Shown piece after piece: positions 43,276 through 54,700 of a stretch of 64,000 bases of DNA. The notes under the pieces are model-generated. The model saw only the letters and a program-made list of their open reading frames with translations, was not told where the DNA came from and searched no databases. The number at the start of each line of letters is the position of its first letter. The first letter of the stretch is position 1. The position numbers were made by a program, and so were the translations under genes. Origin of the DNA: Euborellia annulipes (lineage: Eukaryota; Arthropoda; Insecta; Dermaptera; Anisolabididae). The stretch is taken from NCBI GenBank assembly GCA_023213315.1, contig JAKCPI010009525.1, positions 248,001-312,000 of the forward strand. The letters are read 5' to 3'.

Positions 43276-46200
43276 CTAAAAAAAAAAAAATAATAATATT
43301 AATTTTTTTTTTTTAACAAATAACCCGAACATTCATTCATGCAAACTTTCAACGGATAATAATTTAAAAAAAAAAATTAATTAAAAAGGTTATTTGAGGT
43401 CTTCTTTAGAATTTAACTTTTTACTTTCTCTTACCTCTATATATATGTTAATATATATAGAGAGAGAAAGTATTGGATTCATGTCAAAAATTCGATGTCG
43501 AGATTTTGATGGTTCTTCACGTTTTGAGGTCCCTTGAATCCAAAAAAGTGGTTTTCGCGACATGGTCTGTCTGTGTGTGTGTCTGTCTGTGAACAAAATA
43601 TCTCAAGAACGAAAAGAGCTAGGAGGTTGAAATTTTATATTTAAGTTAGGCACCCCCATGGGACCTGACACGAAGCTTTTGAACAAAATCGACCAAAGAG
43701 TACTAGTACTTTACTGATGCACTTTTTCAGTTTTTTTCGATTTTCTCAAAATTTGCTCCAACGATTTTTTTTTAAATTCAAAAATCAATTATTTTTTAGT
43801 TGCTCTTTAAAATGTATATTTTCATTTTGTGATCTTCTGAAGACCACTTTACTCTTGTTCTCCATAGAAAAGATAGGAGAAATGGTTGCCATGGTAACAA
43901 AATATAAATATTTTGTCATACTTATAAATTTTACATCTTGAAAATCGAATGTACCGTACTGTCGGAAACTAAATACATGTCGACACAAAAAATCTGGTGT
44001 GACAAGCACAGTACACAACATTCGATTACCGAAGGTAAGAGAAAGTTGTGTGCTGTGCGCCAGTCACACCAGATTTTTTACTTCTAAATTTTATAACTCG
44101 TATACAAAATGAATATTATAAAATGCGCAACATATATTTTTGTAGGAAATTACGCTCTACAAAAAAGGTCTCCTGTGGTTAACCGATTACTCTAACCATT
44201 TAGAAGATAGATATTTTTTGGCAACGAAGGCCATTTAGACCCAATCTCTATTTCAATTTATTGGTAGCCAATTAAATTGTAATAAATTGTCGCATGAGAT
44301 GAGATATGACTTTCTTGGTACAGAAGGCCAGTACGCATTAGGATGCAAATACGAATATCTTCTAAATGGTTAGTGTAATCGAATAACCACAGGAGAGCGT
44401 TTAATTTCCTACAAAAATATATGTTGCGCATTTTATAATATTCATTTATCTACGAGTTATAAAATTGAGAAGTAAAAAAGAAATTTTTGGTAAATTCTTC
44501 AAACTTTAATCTCCGATATCTTCTAAAGGGTTATAAAAAAAATTGTAAAATACTTTTTTGAAAAGCGTTCAATTTTCTACAAAAAATATGAATAGAAATT
44601 TTATGTACGATCAAGTACTGTAATGGCGAGATGGATGGATTTTCAAAGTATTGTATTAATATATAATTTGGTAATTATAATTTAGAATAGGAATTTAATT
44701 AGAGCGTAATTTGCCAACCATTTTTATTAAATATTTTCGTTAGGCAGACAAAAAACATGGTAAAAATGTGAAATTAATGAAAATGTTTAAGAGAAATTTA
44801 TTGATGAAAATTTATTCAATGACGATGTCGTCTCTGACGTGGTCTTTTAAAATCCATATTGTCTTATTTCACAAGTAATTTTTTTTTTTTTAACTTTGTT
44901 TCTAAAATTATTTAATTAATGAAATTCCTTATTTGTAATATGCCAAAAAAAAAAAAATAATAATAATAATAATCCATTCCCTTTTTTCTATTTGAAATAA
45001 TATAATTTTTGGATAATTATGGGCAGGAGCAGCCAATAAATAGACTCTGTGTGCAGACTCAATCACCGGAGACGTTTCGGTTCCTTTTATTTAAGAACCA
45101 TCTTCAGTCCTTAGATTGAAATAAAATTGCACAGAGTTAGTCAGTGTTATAGGCATATATAATACATTGTTGTTTCGTCATAAGAATGGTACACATGTAT
45201 ATTTCAGGTCAAAAATGTTTTACGATGGTTCCACTGATATATCATACTCACCAGTGAAACCATCGTAAAACACTTTTGACCTGAAATATACATGTGTACC
45301 ATTCATATGGCGAAACAACAATGTATATGCCTATAACACTGACTAACTCTGTGCAATTTTATTTCAATCTAAGGACTGAAGATGGTTCTTAAATAAAAGG
45401 AACCGAAACGTCTCCGGTGATTGAGTCTGCACACAGAGTCTATTTATTGGCTGCTCCGGCCCATAATTATCCATCTATACATCTCACAGCCACTATTTCG
45501 AACATAATATAATTTTTATCAAATAATCTAAATATGATTTAAATAAGTTTTATTGAGAGAGAAGAATTATAGTCGGAGAGCTGGCGACAAAAATGGGTAA
45601 GAGTTTTCTTAAGGCTAATATTTTCAGAATAGGTTGCATTTTGGAGATAAAAATTTTTTTAGATTAATCACATTAAATAAAAGTCTTAGCAAGAAGTTAG
45701 AGAAAAGAGATGTCTATGTATTTTTTGTTAAAGCCCTACTGTTTGATTATTTTATATTATATGGCTCTCTATGACTCCAACCACTGAAGAAGTCCTACAG
45801 CAAGTGGACGAAACATTGTCTGGGATCAAATAAAGTTTTGTTTTAAAAAAACTTTTTGACTTTAATTGAACCTACTGGTCCGAATCCTTTTGGAAATTAA
45901 ATAAAAGATATTTTTCAAAAATTCGGTCTGTATCTTTTATAGATAATTAAATTAGTTATCATTGTGTTAAAGAATAATTAATTTCTTGTCTTTAATTAAT
46001 TTACTGGAGCCTTTCAAATGTAATGGACTATAATGATTGTTTCCCTATGGGCAGAACTAACGCCATCTCTTGCCGCCTATAATAATCAGCTTCTGAATCG
46101 CTAATAACGGTTTTTCGAGACTTTTTTTATATGCAAAATTTTGTTGAAAATTAATTGGACAATATAAATGTTGATTTCGAATGAATTTTTAACTAAATTT

Positions 46201-49200
46201 TGCATATATATAAAAAAAAAAAAAACAAAAAAAAAAAAACGATTGATCTCTTAAGTCATCTTGTTAAAAAAAATCAAAACAATTTATTTTTTTAGTCAAC
46301 CTCTGAGGAAGAAGAGCCTTGAGTGCTTTCGAAATATAAGGTCAAATAAAACTCTAAAAAAAATACAATTATTTTTTTCCCTTAATCCTCCCGAAAATAA
46401 GACTTCTACTGTATATTTGAGAGAAAAAAAATAATAATTTTGAATTTGGGCACTTATAATACCTGAAGAGATTTAATATTAAAATATGAATGATATCAAT
46501 TAAATGGAAAGAAAAATTCATTTTTATTTATTAATAGATATTTCTTTAAAAATCTTAATATGTATTTTTAAATAAAAATAAGGATTTATAGATTGAACTT
46601 TCGAGATTTGAAATATTTTTAGCAAATATTTACATTTATCCGGGACAACGAACTCATAAAATAAAAAAAAAGTAAAAAAAGATAAAACGTAAAAGTCATT
46701 TTTTTTGTTAAATATTGATTTGAAAATAGCATTATTTTTCTTCTAATAATATGAAAATGATGATAAAAATGAATCCTAAAATTTCAATTGTTTTGTTTTC
46801 TAGAATAAAGCAGCGGAAGTACATATTAATAGCTCTATTTTATTTAAGATTAATAATTAGCATTTAAACTTTATGTACCAAATCATTTCTATGTCTAGCC
46901 ATTGTCTATATTGTCATTTTAAATTTTGAATTAAAAAGTTTTGTTAAATTTGTTAATAACTAAAATTATAAAATACTCTAACTAATTTTGTTTTAATTAA
47001 ATTGATACATTTCTTCTTCTTTGTTCACCTTGATTATTCCCGCGGTGAGGGATCGGCGGTTCTTACATTAAATTTTCCTTTATTAAATCTCTTTGTTTTA
47101 TAAATCGGTGTAAAACTAAGCAGGGCCGTAGCAAGAACATTTCAGGAGTGGAAGACACACCAGTGTCAGCAATCTTGCTTTCCAGACACTGACACCAACT
47201 CCCTCCAATAGCTTCAAATGAATTTAAAAGAAAAAAAGGCTTTATAGTTTTTTTTTTTTTTTTTTTTTTTGTTAAAATTTACAGTATTCTATGAATTTTT
47301 ATATTCTTAGAAGGAAAAGAAGAATTGAAGATAAAAAATCTGGTGTGACTGGTCGCACAGCACACAACTTTCTCTTACCTTCGGTAATCGAAAGTTATGT
47401 TCTGTGCTTTCACACCAGATTTTTTTGTTGAGACAGCTCTGATCTAAGAATGTCAAGGCTAAAATAAAACTTCAAAGAACGCTGAAAATAATTTTCAATC
47501 AATTATTAATCTTCTCCCTCCAAGATAATATTGTCCCTTCTGGAATTTTGCAAGAGGAAGTGAAAGGGAAAATTTAATATTAAGATTACATATATTTAGT
47601 TCCAAAAAAAAAAAAAAACCGCAAAATTGAGTAATGGGGGTGGGAGGGGGAGGGTAGGGGGGGGCCCGAAATGTGCCGAAAGAAAAAAATAATATATCCC
47701 TAAAATCCTAATCATCCAAGTGCCTGTGGGCTGGGAAACCCATTCTTAAATTTAAATCCCATTTTCTACCATACTTTTCTTCTAATCTTTATCATAGAGG
47801 TGTTAAAAACTTTGAGCATAAAATAATATAAGGATTCATTATATCTCTTAAATGAGAGGTAATTTTAGTAAATATTGATTAATAATATTTTTTATTAATA
47901 GTACATTATAAAAAATCCCAGCAGTTAGTAATAAGGATGCTATTTAAAAAAGTAATTAGCACTGCGAAATATCACTATAATATAGCTTCTGATAACTTTA
48001 TTTTCCTTATGGGATTTCTTGGTTTTTGATATTTATATTATTTATTATCTAATTTTTGTTCTATTAAACTGGGTGATAAATTTCTAAGAGATAATTCGAT
48101 GACAAGAGCGGATCCAGAGGAATTTCTCGGGGTGGGAGTTGTAATCTGGTGTGACTGGTCGCACAGCACACAATTTTTTCTTACTTTCGGTAATTTAAAG
48201 GTGCATTCTATATATACAAATCAAATTTTTAAGTATTAATTTTTATAAATTTTATATTAAAAATAAAATTTTATTTCCTCCCCCCCAATTACCCCTCTCC
48301 TTGTATCCGCTCTTGTTCGATGATCATTCAACCACAAATGAAAAGTTGGATAAATGTCTCAAATTGAAATCTCAACTTCCCCCTCAACTCATTAAACTGA
48401 TCAACATTGTTTAAACTTTCAAATGTAGAGTTTGAGTATTAATAGTAATACTTTTGCTGACGCGGATTCTGTATTATCTGTTTGTACTCATAAATCGAAG
48501 ATTATGGGTAAAGTTAATGGGGGAGGGGGCAAAAACTATGAATAAGAAGAATTTCATTTTAAACAAATAGTGAATCTGATATTTAAATATATTAATTATA
48601 TAAATTGGAGATTTACTTAGGGCGGTTGCTCACTTCTAGTCAACTAGCAAACTTATCCGACGTATAACAAATCATCGATATGGTAAACAAGAACTCGCTT
48701 AACTTTTGCTATTATTGGCTTATTATTATTATTAAAAATTAAAAATAAATTAAACAAAATTAAAAATTAAAATAAGTAATTAAGAGGACTGAAATATATT
48801 TTTAAATGGGGAACTGACAAAAAATCTCGAATCATGGATATCTATATAGTGTATCCAGATTACGGTAATGAGAGAGAGGCTGGGCATGCTTAGATTTCAA
48901 GAGGAAAAGGGAAATGTTGAAAACATAATTTTTAAACTGTTAACAATTGTGAAAAAACTAATAAAAAAAAGGTTTATTTTTATTTTTCATTTTAGATTAA
49001 ATAGTAACTCTTTTTTTTATTTTTCCAATTTTATCTTTATTAAAGCTAAAATTTCCTAACCTATTTTCTTTCTTATCTCTTTAGGAAGTTGAAGGAAAGG
49101 ACATTTCGCACCAAAGTCCTTCTTACACATCCGATCAATGGTTTTATCTCCTGGTCATTCAGTAAATCGTCAATCCTCTATTCTGATCGGTTTATTATAC

Positions 49201-50259
49201 GTATTTGCTTGAGAGAAGATAGAATGTGAACCGAAAAATACCATGGTATGTAAACTTACTTTATTTTATTAGTTTTTATTATTAATAACAACTTCCTCTA
49301 GGATTGGGCACATCCCCCACTGCCGCCCTCCCCTAGATCCGGCCCTGTGTTATTGTGTCAACGATGAGATGTCAATTGATTCCGGAAATAAATATCTTTG
49401 ATAATTTGTATAAGTGAAATCTTCCTATTAAATTGCAATTAATATTTTATACATCCTGAGAAAATGTGATTACTTTCATTCTTTTCTCTCATCATGCTTC
49501 AAATTTTTTTTTAATATTTTTTTTTTTTTTTGTATAAATATTTCTTAATCGAAATTTCAACATTTAATATAGAAATAAATATTATCAGTGCTTAATAAAA
49601 TAATGATGTTAATATTTTTTAAATAGGCGTATCCCATTAAAATACATATTCTTACCTTATATGTAGAATAAATAACTAAAGCTATCGGAAAAATATTCAA
49701 ACGGAGAATATTTTTTTTAACTTTGTTTTTCTATTTGGTCGCTATGTAAAGATCTCAACTAAGTGGAAAAATGAATTTACTTATATAACTTAATATATAT
49801 GAAAGTAAATTTATATTAATTAATTAATTTTATAGATTAAATTAGATTTGTTGACCTGAGTCCTAATATGCTAATGCATTTTAAGCATAGTGTAATCATC
49901 ACATTATGCAATCGATATTGATTCCTCATCTTGCTTACGGATAAGATGCTAAATTAATTATAGAACTAAATCAGAGTCTATGGATTTGCTTCAATTACCT
50001 TAATGGACAACCTCTTAGGGATTAACAACCAAAATTTGGAGAATGAGAAAATTATATAAATGTGATTTATAAATTTACAAAGGACTTATTATAGATAATA
50101 AATAATATTTATAATAAATGAATTAATTAATTACCTGGGAGTACCCATAAACTTTGATCTTTTCTGCTGCTGCCTCGTGATTAATTCTGCCGCCACCCTC
50201 GCATTTGGCCTTGATGCCAAGTTTCTTCAACTCTGGTTCGACTTCATCAAAAATATCTC
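43183..50259 (-). CDS. PHPT1: 14-kDa phosphohistidine phosphatase, last two coding exons
   Basis: Removes phosphate from phosphohistidine on cytosolic proteins; the janus/ocnus homologue in flies. The joined exons encode 71 residues plus stop: [40 protein letters not shown], then [18 protein letters not shown] and SDDGY at the C-terminus. This aligns end to end with the second half of the family (C-x-GGGRI-H...KI-VYGYS...YP-YE-TW-DGY). Splice phases agree (exon starts after two bases; 6.9-kb intron in phase 0). The preceding exon should end in the codon pair containing the catalytic His (Y-H-G/A|DI) and was not found up to 64000. No lesion is visible. Identification is firm; completeness is not. 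Confidence 0.9.
43418..44079 (-). repeat. hairpin-ended 0.67-kb repeat, near full length
   Basis: Lies in the PHPT1 intron. On the minus strand it begins with the CTGGTGTGACTGG...CACACCAG hairpin and runs through TTGTTACCATGGCAACC, ACTAGTACTCTTTGG, a (CA)n/(GACA)n stretch and GACCATGTCGCGAAAACCAC. It ends in ACTTTCTCTCTCTATATATA with its complement GGTAAGAGAAAGT. Same structure as 52236-52918. No coding capacity. Confidence 0.8.
44089..44469. repeat. palindrome with SINE-B core in its loop
   Basis: Arms of about 130 bp share ATTATAAAATGCGCAACATA, TTTTTGTAGGAAATTA and ACCATTTAGAAGAT. The loop (44214-44330) is a minus-strand SINE B 3' region (GGCCTTCGTTGCCAAAAA). Confidence 0.8.
45068..45110 (-). 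ncRNA. hammerhead-ribozyme-like motif
   Basis: GGA, CTGAAGA, helix II GGTTCC-like with a TTAAATAAAA loop, GAAAC, GTC, TCC. Stem I GGA:TCC pairs. Identical core to its mirror copy. Confidence 0.55.
45373..45415 (+). ncRNA. hammerhead-ribozyme-like motif
   Basis: Plus-strand mirror of 45068-45110: GGA, CTGAAGA, TGGTTC...GGAACC helix II, GAAAC, GTC, TCC. Confidence 0.55.
45781..45823 (+). ncRNA. hammerhead-ribozyme-like motif with short helix III loop
   Basis: CCA, CTGAAGA, helix II AGTCC...GGAC, GAAAC, ATT, GTC, TGG. Stem I CCA:TGG pairs. Unlike other copies it has ATT between GAAAC and GTC, giving room for a one-pair helix III loop. Not inside a palindrome. Confidence 0.5.
46299..46342 (+). 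ncRNA. hammerhead-ribozyme-like motif (ATA site)
   Basis: ACCT, CTGAGGA, helix II GAA-AGC...GCT-TTC, GAAAT, ATA, AGGT. Stem I ACCT:AGGT pairs. The site ATA satisfies the NUH rule. Confidence 0.5.
46343..47320. other. PHPT1 intron segment, AT-rich
   Basis: No recognised element except a CAGGGCCGTAGCAAGAAC hAT-like end at 47123 and a poly-T at 47249-47270. Confidence 0.5.
47333..47428. repeat. solo CTGGTGTGACTGG hairpin
   Basis: AAAAATCTGGTGTGACTGG...TTCGGTAATCGAAAG...CACACCAGATTTTT without the rest of the 0.68-kb repeat, as if the hairpin itself had been deposited or everything else lost. Confidence 0.75.
48103..48315. mobile_element. hAT-type MITE carrying the CTGGTGTGACTGG module
   Basis: Ends CAAGAGCGGATCCAGAGG and TTGTATCCGCTCTTG. 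TTCGATGA is duplicated at 48095-48102 and 48316-48323. The interior includes AATCTGGTGTGACTGGTCGC and a diverged TTACTTTCGGTAAT. Confidence 0.92.
48324..50134. other. PHPT1 intron segment nearest the penultimate exon
   Basis: AT-rich. 49302-49346 ends in AGATCCGGCCCTG, a hAT-MITE right end without a partner. The block 49085-49260 is slightly GC-richer but has no recognisable coding. Confidence 0.45.
50135..50259 (-). CDS. PHPT1: PHPT1 penultimate exon
   Basis: Acceptor TTTTGTTACAG, donor CAG|GTAATT. 125 nt: two bases of a split codon plus 41 codons. Contains CEGGGRINH and KIKVYGYSQ, the most conserved block of the family. Confidence 0.92.
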
Positions 50260-50763
50260 CTGTAACAAAAAAAAAAAAAAAATATTAATTTCATATTAAT
50301 TATAGACATTTCCTTTTAATTTCTAAACGATAATTAAAATGATTAAATGATGAAATTGGATTCAGTCATTAATTTTCTACTAAAATTACATTGTTAACCT
50401 CTCATATTAAAAAAAATAAGTTATTCTAAAATACATGAGTATTTTGATGATAAGTTAACATATATGACGACAATAAAGACAAATTAAATTAGTAAATGGG
50501 TTGCTTATAAATAAATCTGTTGTTGAGTTCATTTAATAAATTAGTTAATTTAATAAACTAGAAACATTTCATTTAATTCCAATTCCATTTAGGGATTATT
50601 ACAATAATTTTATTCATAAATTTTCTTCTCATCCTAAAATTAATGAAATTAATGGTTTTGCCCCGATAATGAAGATATAACTCCGAAGAATTTGAAAAAA
50701 CTAGAAAAAATTCAAATAGAAGATTTTAAAATATAAGGTTATACCTAAAAATATACTTCAATA

Positions 50764-51031
50764 ATTTTTTTTTTAACACTCACAATTTTTTTCTCATTCA
50801 CACTCACACTCACACAGAAATTCACACAGTCTTTTCGGCAACTTAGGCCATTTTAGACTTTGACGATAACCGTTATATTATTTATAATATCTATTGGGAG
50901 TCCAGGCATTTCTATTTAAACCATTTGATATCCAAATGGATAAAATAAAATTATCGGACTGCCTGGAATCCGAACCCGCGACGTTCGGTATAGAAGGTAG
51001 GCACGCTACCAACTAGACCAAGCCCGAAGGC
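50764..51031 (-). mobile_element. SINE family A, full length
   Basis: Complete minus-strand copy. TACTTCAATA is duplicated at 50754-50763 and 51032-51041. Only 20 bp from an oppositely oriented copy. Confidence 0.9.
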
Positions 51032-51051
51032 TACTTCAATATTGAATATAT

Positions 51052-51294
51052 GCCCTCGGGTTTGGCGTAGTAGGTAGCGTGCCTACCTCATATACCAAAA
51101 ATCAGGGGTTCGGACCCCAGGCAGTCCGATGATTTTATTTGTCATTTGGATACCAGATGGTTTAAAAGAAATGCCTGGACCCCTAATAGATATGTTCATT
51201 ACAACGGTTATCGTAAAAGTCTTATTAGGCCTAAGTTGCCGAAAAGACTGTGTGAATGTGTGTGTGAGTGTTAGTGTGAATGTTAAAAAAAAAA
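51052..51294 (+). mobile_element. SINE family A, full length
   Basis: Head GGGTTTGGCGTAGTAGGTAG, B box GGTTCGGACCC, hairpin (one arm shortened), GGCCTAAGTTGCCGAAAAG core, poly-A. ATATTGAATATAT is duplicated at 51039-51051 and 51295-51307. Confidence 0.92.
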
Positions 51295-51361
51295 ATATTG
51301 AATATATAATTATTAAATATTTGGAATAAAAATAAATATAGGTCTATATTATAAGATTATA

Positions 51362-51640
51362 AGTGGCAAAGCCCTCCGAAGGCGGGCTTTCCCACTTGCC
51401 AGGGAGCTGTGGGACCCCCTGGGCCCCCTTGCTCGCCTTAAGCGTGGCAAATGCATCAAATTTATTCTTGCTCACTATTTGGAAATTTTGAATTTCCCTC
51501 TCTTGACTTACAGTTTTAAATTTCCCTCACTGACTCAATTTCCTCCGTCTCTAAGTAATCAGCGAGAGAGAGAGTGGTAAACAAGAACATAATGGAAATC
51601 AGTGGCTAGCGCTTGATAATGATAAACATGAGTTCGCCTA
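51362..51640 (+). repeat. Helentron-like repeat
   Basis: GCAAAGCCCTCCGAAGGCGG hairpin start, CCCCCTGGGCCCCCTTGCTC, AAATTTCCCTCTCTTGACTT, and an end near GCTAGCGCTTGATAATGATA. Same family as 41900-42265. Confidence 0.5.
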
Positions 51641-52235
51641 GATGTTTCTATTCACACATAACTTAGAATGCATATTGGTTGCCTATCGTAAAGGCGTTTT
51701 CTACGTAAAAAATAAGTTTATTAATTAAAATAATAAAAACTATAAAAAAAATGTCTCGGAAATAAATAATTAATCAAAAGTCTGAGGCTATAATATTAAA
51801 TATATGAGAAAAACAAATAATTAAAAAATATATCATTAAATTCAAACGCTATGGTAAAATCTAATCATTTCTCGATTTTAATAAAAATAAAGTCTTATGA
51901 GGCCTATATCATATTAATGGCGAATAGGGAGACCACATCCTTTCTGGATAGATGTATTGCACATAATATTGTTAAAAAGCTGCTCGCAGCTAGTTATTAA
52001 TATGAATAAGTCAGAAAAATTTATTGTCAATAAATGATAATGGAATCCTTTTAAAAATGAAAAGCCATATTCTTCATTTTATATCACTTTATGGCATAAA
52101 ATATATAGAAAATTATATTTTAAAAGACATTTATGATATTTTAATAGAAAGACATCAAAAAAATACATAGACATTATAAGTAATGAAAAATTGCAAATTA
52201 TTCATTTATGACAGTAGTATGTGTGAATAATTTTT
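51641..52235. other. AT-rich stretch, nothing recognised
   Basis: No repeat, coding or RNA signal identified. Confidence 0.5.
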
Positions 52236-52918
52236 AAAAAAATCTGGTGTGACTGGCGCACAGCACACAACTTTCTCTTACCTTCGGTAATCGAAAGTTG
52301 TGTTCTGTGCTTGTCACACCAGATTTTTGGTGTCGACATATATTTCGTTTCCGCCAATATTTTAGAATTTAACGTAAGATGTAAAATTTATAAGTATGGG
52401 AAAATATTTATATTTTGTTACCATGGCAACCATTTCTCCTATCTTTCCTATGAAGCACAAGAGTAAAGTGTGCTTCAAACAATTTTGAGGGCAAAACGAG
52501 AATATACATTTGAAAGAGCATCTAAAAAATAATTGATTTTTGAATTTAATTTTAATCAAAATCGGTAGAGCGAATTTTGAGAAAATCGAAAAAAACTGAA
52601 AAAGTACATCAGTAAAGTACTAGTACTCTTTGGGCAATTTTGATTAAAAGCTTATTTTTCCGGCCCCGGAGGGTGTTTAACTTAATTATAAAATTTCAGC
52701 CTCAAAGCTCAATTCCTTCATGCTTAAAAGTGAACACAGACACACACACACACACACACAGACAGACAGACAGACCATGTCGCGAAAACCACTTTTTTGG
52801 ACTCAGGGGACCTCAAAACGTGAAGATCCATCAATATCTCTACATCGAATTTTTGACATGAATCCATTACTTTCTCTCTCTATATATATTAACATATATA
52901 TAGAGGTAAGAGAAAGTA
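52236..52918 (+). repeat. hairpin-ended 0.68-kb repeat, reference copy
   Basis: Left hairpin CTGGTGTGACTGG...CTTTCTCTTACCTTCGGT...CACACCAG. The body has TTGTTACCATGGCAACC, ACATCAGTAAAGTACTAG, (CA)n then (GACA)n and CATGTCGCGAAAACCAC. Right hairpin ACTTTCTCTCTCTATATATA / GGTAAGAGAAAGT. Both hairpins hold the word CTTTCTCTTACC or its complement. Open frames inside are by-products of the CA repeat. Confidence 0.82.
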
Positions 52919-53084
52919 AAAAGTAGGAAAAAAATAAATTGAAAAGTGTTCTGTGACTCTAAAAAAGAGTAGCTAGATACATAGATATTTTATTTAATAA
53001 ATCAATAAATATATAGAAGAGAAAGTCCAAATCGGGCTTGCATTTACAGGGGTAATTTAGACCAAATTCTCTGTAGTCCTTAGC

Positions 53085-53215
53085 ATTTTTTTTCATTCCT
53101 CTCTTCGTTTTTCAACTACTGCGTAGCCCCGCCCCCAGCCCGTAGTCAGCCAGAAAGCTGTGTCACAGAGCAACTACCTGCCTCCCTAATTTCCTAGCCT
53201 ACTTGTAGATTTGTG
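53085..53215. promoter_or_regulatory. GC-box-bearing GC-rich patch
   Basis: GTAGCCCCGCCCCCAGCCCG (about 53123-53142) contains an Sp1-type GC box in a window of otherwise very low GC. Upstream of the visible PHPT1 exons in transcription direction, so a promoter is conceivable, but no exon or initiator was matched to it. Confidence 0.2.
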
Positions 53216-54275
53216 TTCCCATATTGAAGAAATTTGATTATAATTAATTTTTCAAAATATTCAAGAGATTCAAATTATTACTACGTTACTCTCTGGTCCA
53301 TGTACTATATGTGTACTTAATTTCAAATAGATTCATTGAAAATTGTGGATTTCTAGGATAGAACATATACATACATACATCTATTTTTCCCATTTCATTT
53401 ATATACGCCTATTTTATATATATAGATTAAGTAAAATAAATAACCAGGTTAAAATATTATATCAAATAATCTTACGAAAGATCTCTATTCAATTTTAAAT
53501 TGTTGGCACAAATAATAACTATTCGTGGAAATATACTACATACTATCCTTAAAGGTCATTGATTTTCCTGTCATTTCTCTTCTCATACAAAAACTAAAAT
53601 ACATTATTCCTTTGAGTCCTTCATTCTACTAGTACGATATTTTGAAGGTTTATCATTTGATTAAATTAAAATACTTTTTTTTTTAACATCAATTTGTCAA
53701 CGTCGATGGACTTTTTAACTTTATTCCCATAACCTTGTTAATTAGGGTAATTATTTTTTCGAGTTTGTTTAAGAGATAATTGGGTATCTTACTAGTTAGT
53801 AGTATGGTATTTTTCATTAAAAAATATGTACGATAGTGAAATTACTCAAAAATATATTTTTTTTATAAAGAACAAATTTAATTTAAAATTAAATAGATAT
53901 GTCAATGATAGTCTTTTGATTTTATTTTAATTAAAAATTTTTAACTCAACTGTCACTTGTCAAGAATATGTATTAATTTATAAATACAGTTTTAAACAGG
54001 TCAACATTTAAAAAAATTTATATTCGTTGTTGATTTCAAAATTTTCCTATTTACAGTATTCCAACATTCGAGTTGATCGTATTATTATTTATTATACGAC
54101 CCATACATAATCATAAGAGGAAATATTTTGTTTGCCTTTTGATATAATTAAGCCTTATTTTTTATAAAACTCATATATTAGGGAAATTTTTAATTATAGA
54201 CTATATTTTTGTATTAATTATTTATTAAAATATAAATACTGTATAAAGTTTCGACTGCTTATTCTGAAAGCCGTT
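53216..54275. other. AT-rich stretch, nothing recognised
   Basis: No repeat family, exon or RNA gene identified. Confidence 0.5.
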
Positions 54276-54279
54276 CTCA

Positions 54280-54350
54280 GGTACTGTGAGTGTGTGTTTT
54301 TTATTGGAGAGGCCAAAAGCCCCACCGCCCTCGGGATTCGAACCCAGATT
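54280..54350 (-). mobile_element. SINE family E fragment
   Basis: Minus strand has the B box GGGTTCGAATCCCGAGGG and the tail GGCTTTTGGCCTCTCCAATA. The head is truncated. Confidence 0.55.
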
Positions 54351-54499
54351 CTCCAGCCGTGGGATTCAGTTATAGTTAAATATTTTCGAGATTTATAAAA
54401 TCGGCGGTCAAGTGAAAAATTTTTCTTTAACATTTTTCACTTTGTTAGTAACTTTCACGATTAACTGCATATAAGGTGAGTTTTATTCATTATTGGTGT

Positions 54500-54620
54500 A
54501 GGTTGAGGGTCCGGTGGCCTGGTGCCTATGCCCCCGAAAGGCTGGAGATCCTGGATTCGATTCCCGGGGGCCTTGGGATGTTTGGCCTTGCCAATAAATA
54601 ATACTCACAGCTTTGTTAGA
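54500..54620 (+). mobile_element. SINE family E (tRNA-Leu-like head)
   Basis: GTCCGGTGGCCTGGTGCC (A-box region) and GGATTCGATTCCCGGGGG (B box), followed by TTTGGCCTTGCCAATAAATA. Opposite in orientation to 54280-54350. Confidence 0.6.
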
Positions 54621-54700
54621 TATATATCTCTATGACTTACAATTAGTTAAGTTCAAAAAGAATCGAGATGTTTTGAATACTAATATCTGATTCAAAAATA

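Larger units (their letters stand above)
45011..45482. repeat. 472-bp palindrome with two hammerhead-like motifs
   Basis: Near-perfect arms of about 225 bp from GGATAATTATGGGC to its complement. Central loop near 45238-45252 (TATATCATACTCACC). Each arm carries one hammerhead-like motif (45068-45110 minus, 45373-45415 plus). Confidence 0.9.

Noticed and set aside
43390..43596. Open frame with HTHRQT-type protein in the PHPT1 intron
   Set aside because: It translates the CA/GACA stretch of the hairpin-ended repeat; the mirror frames at 52640-52926 arise the same way.
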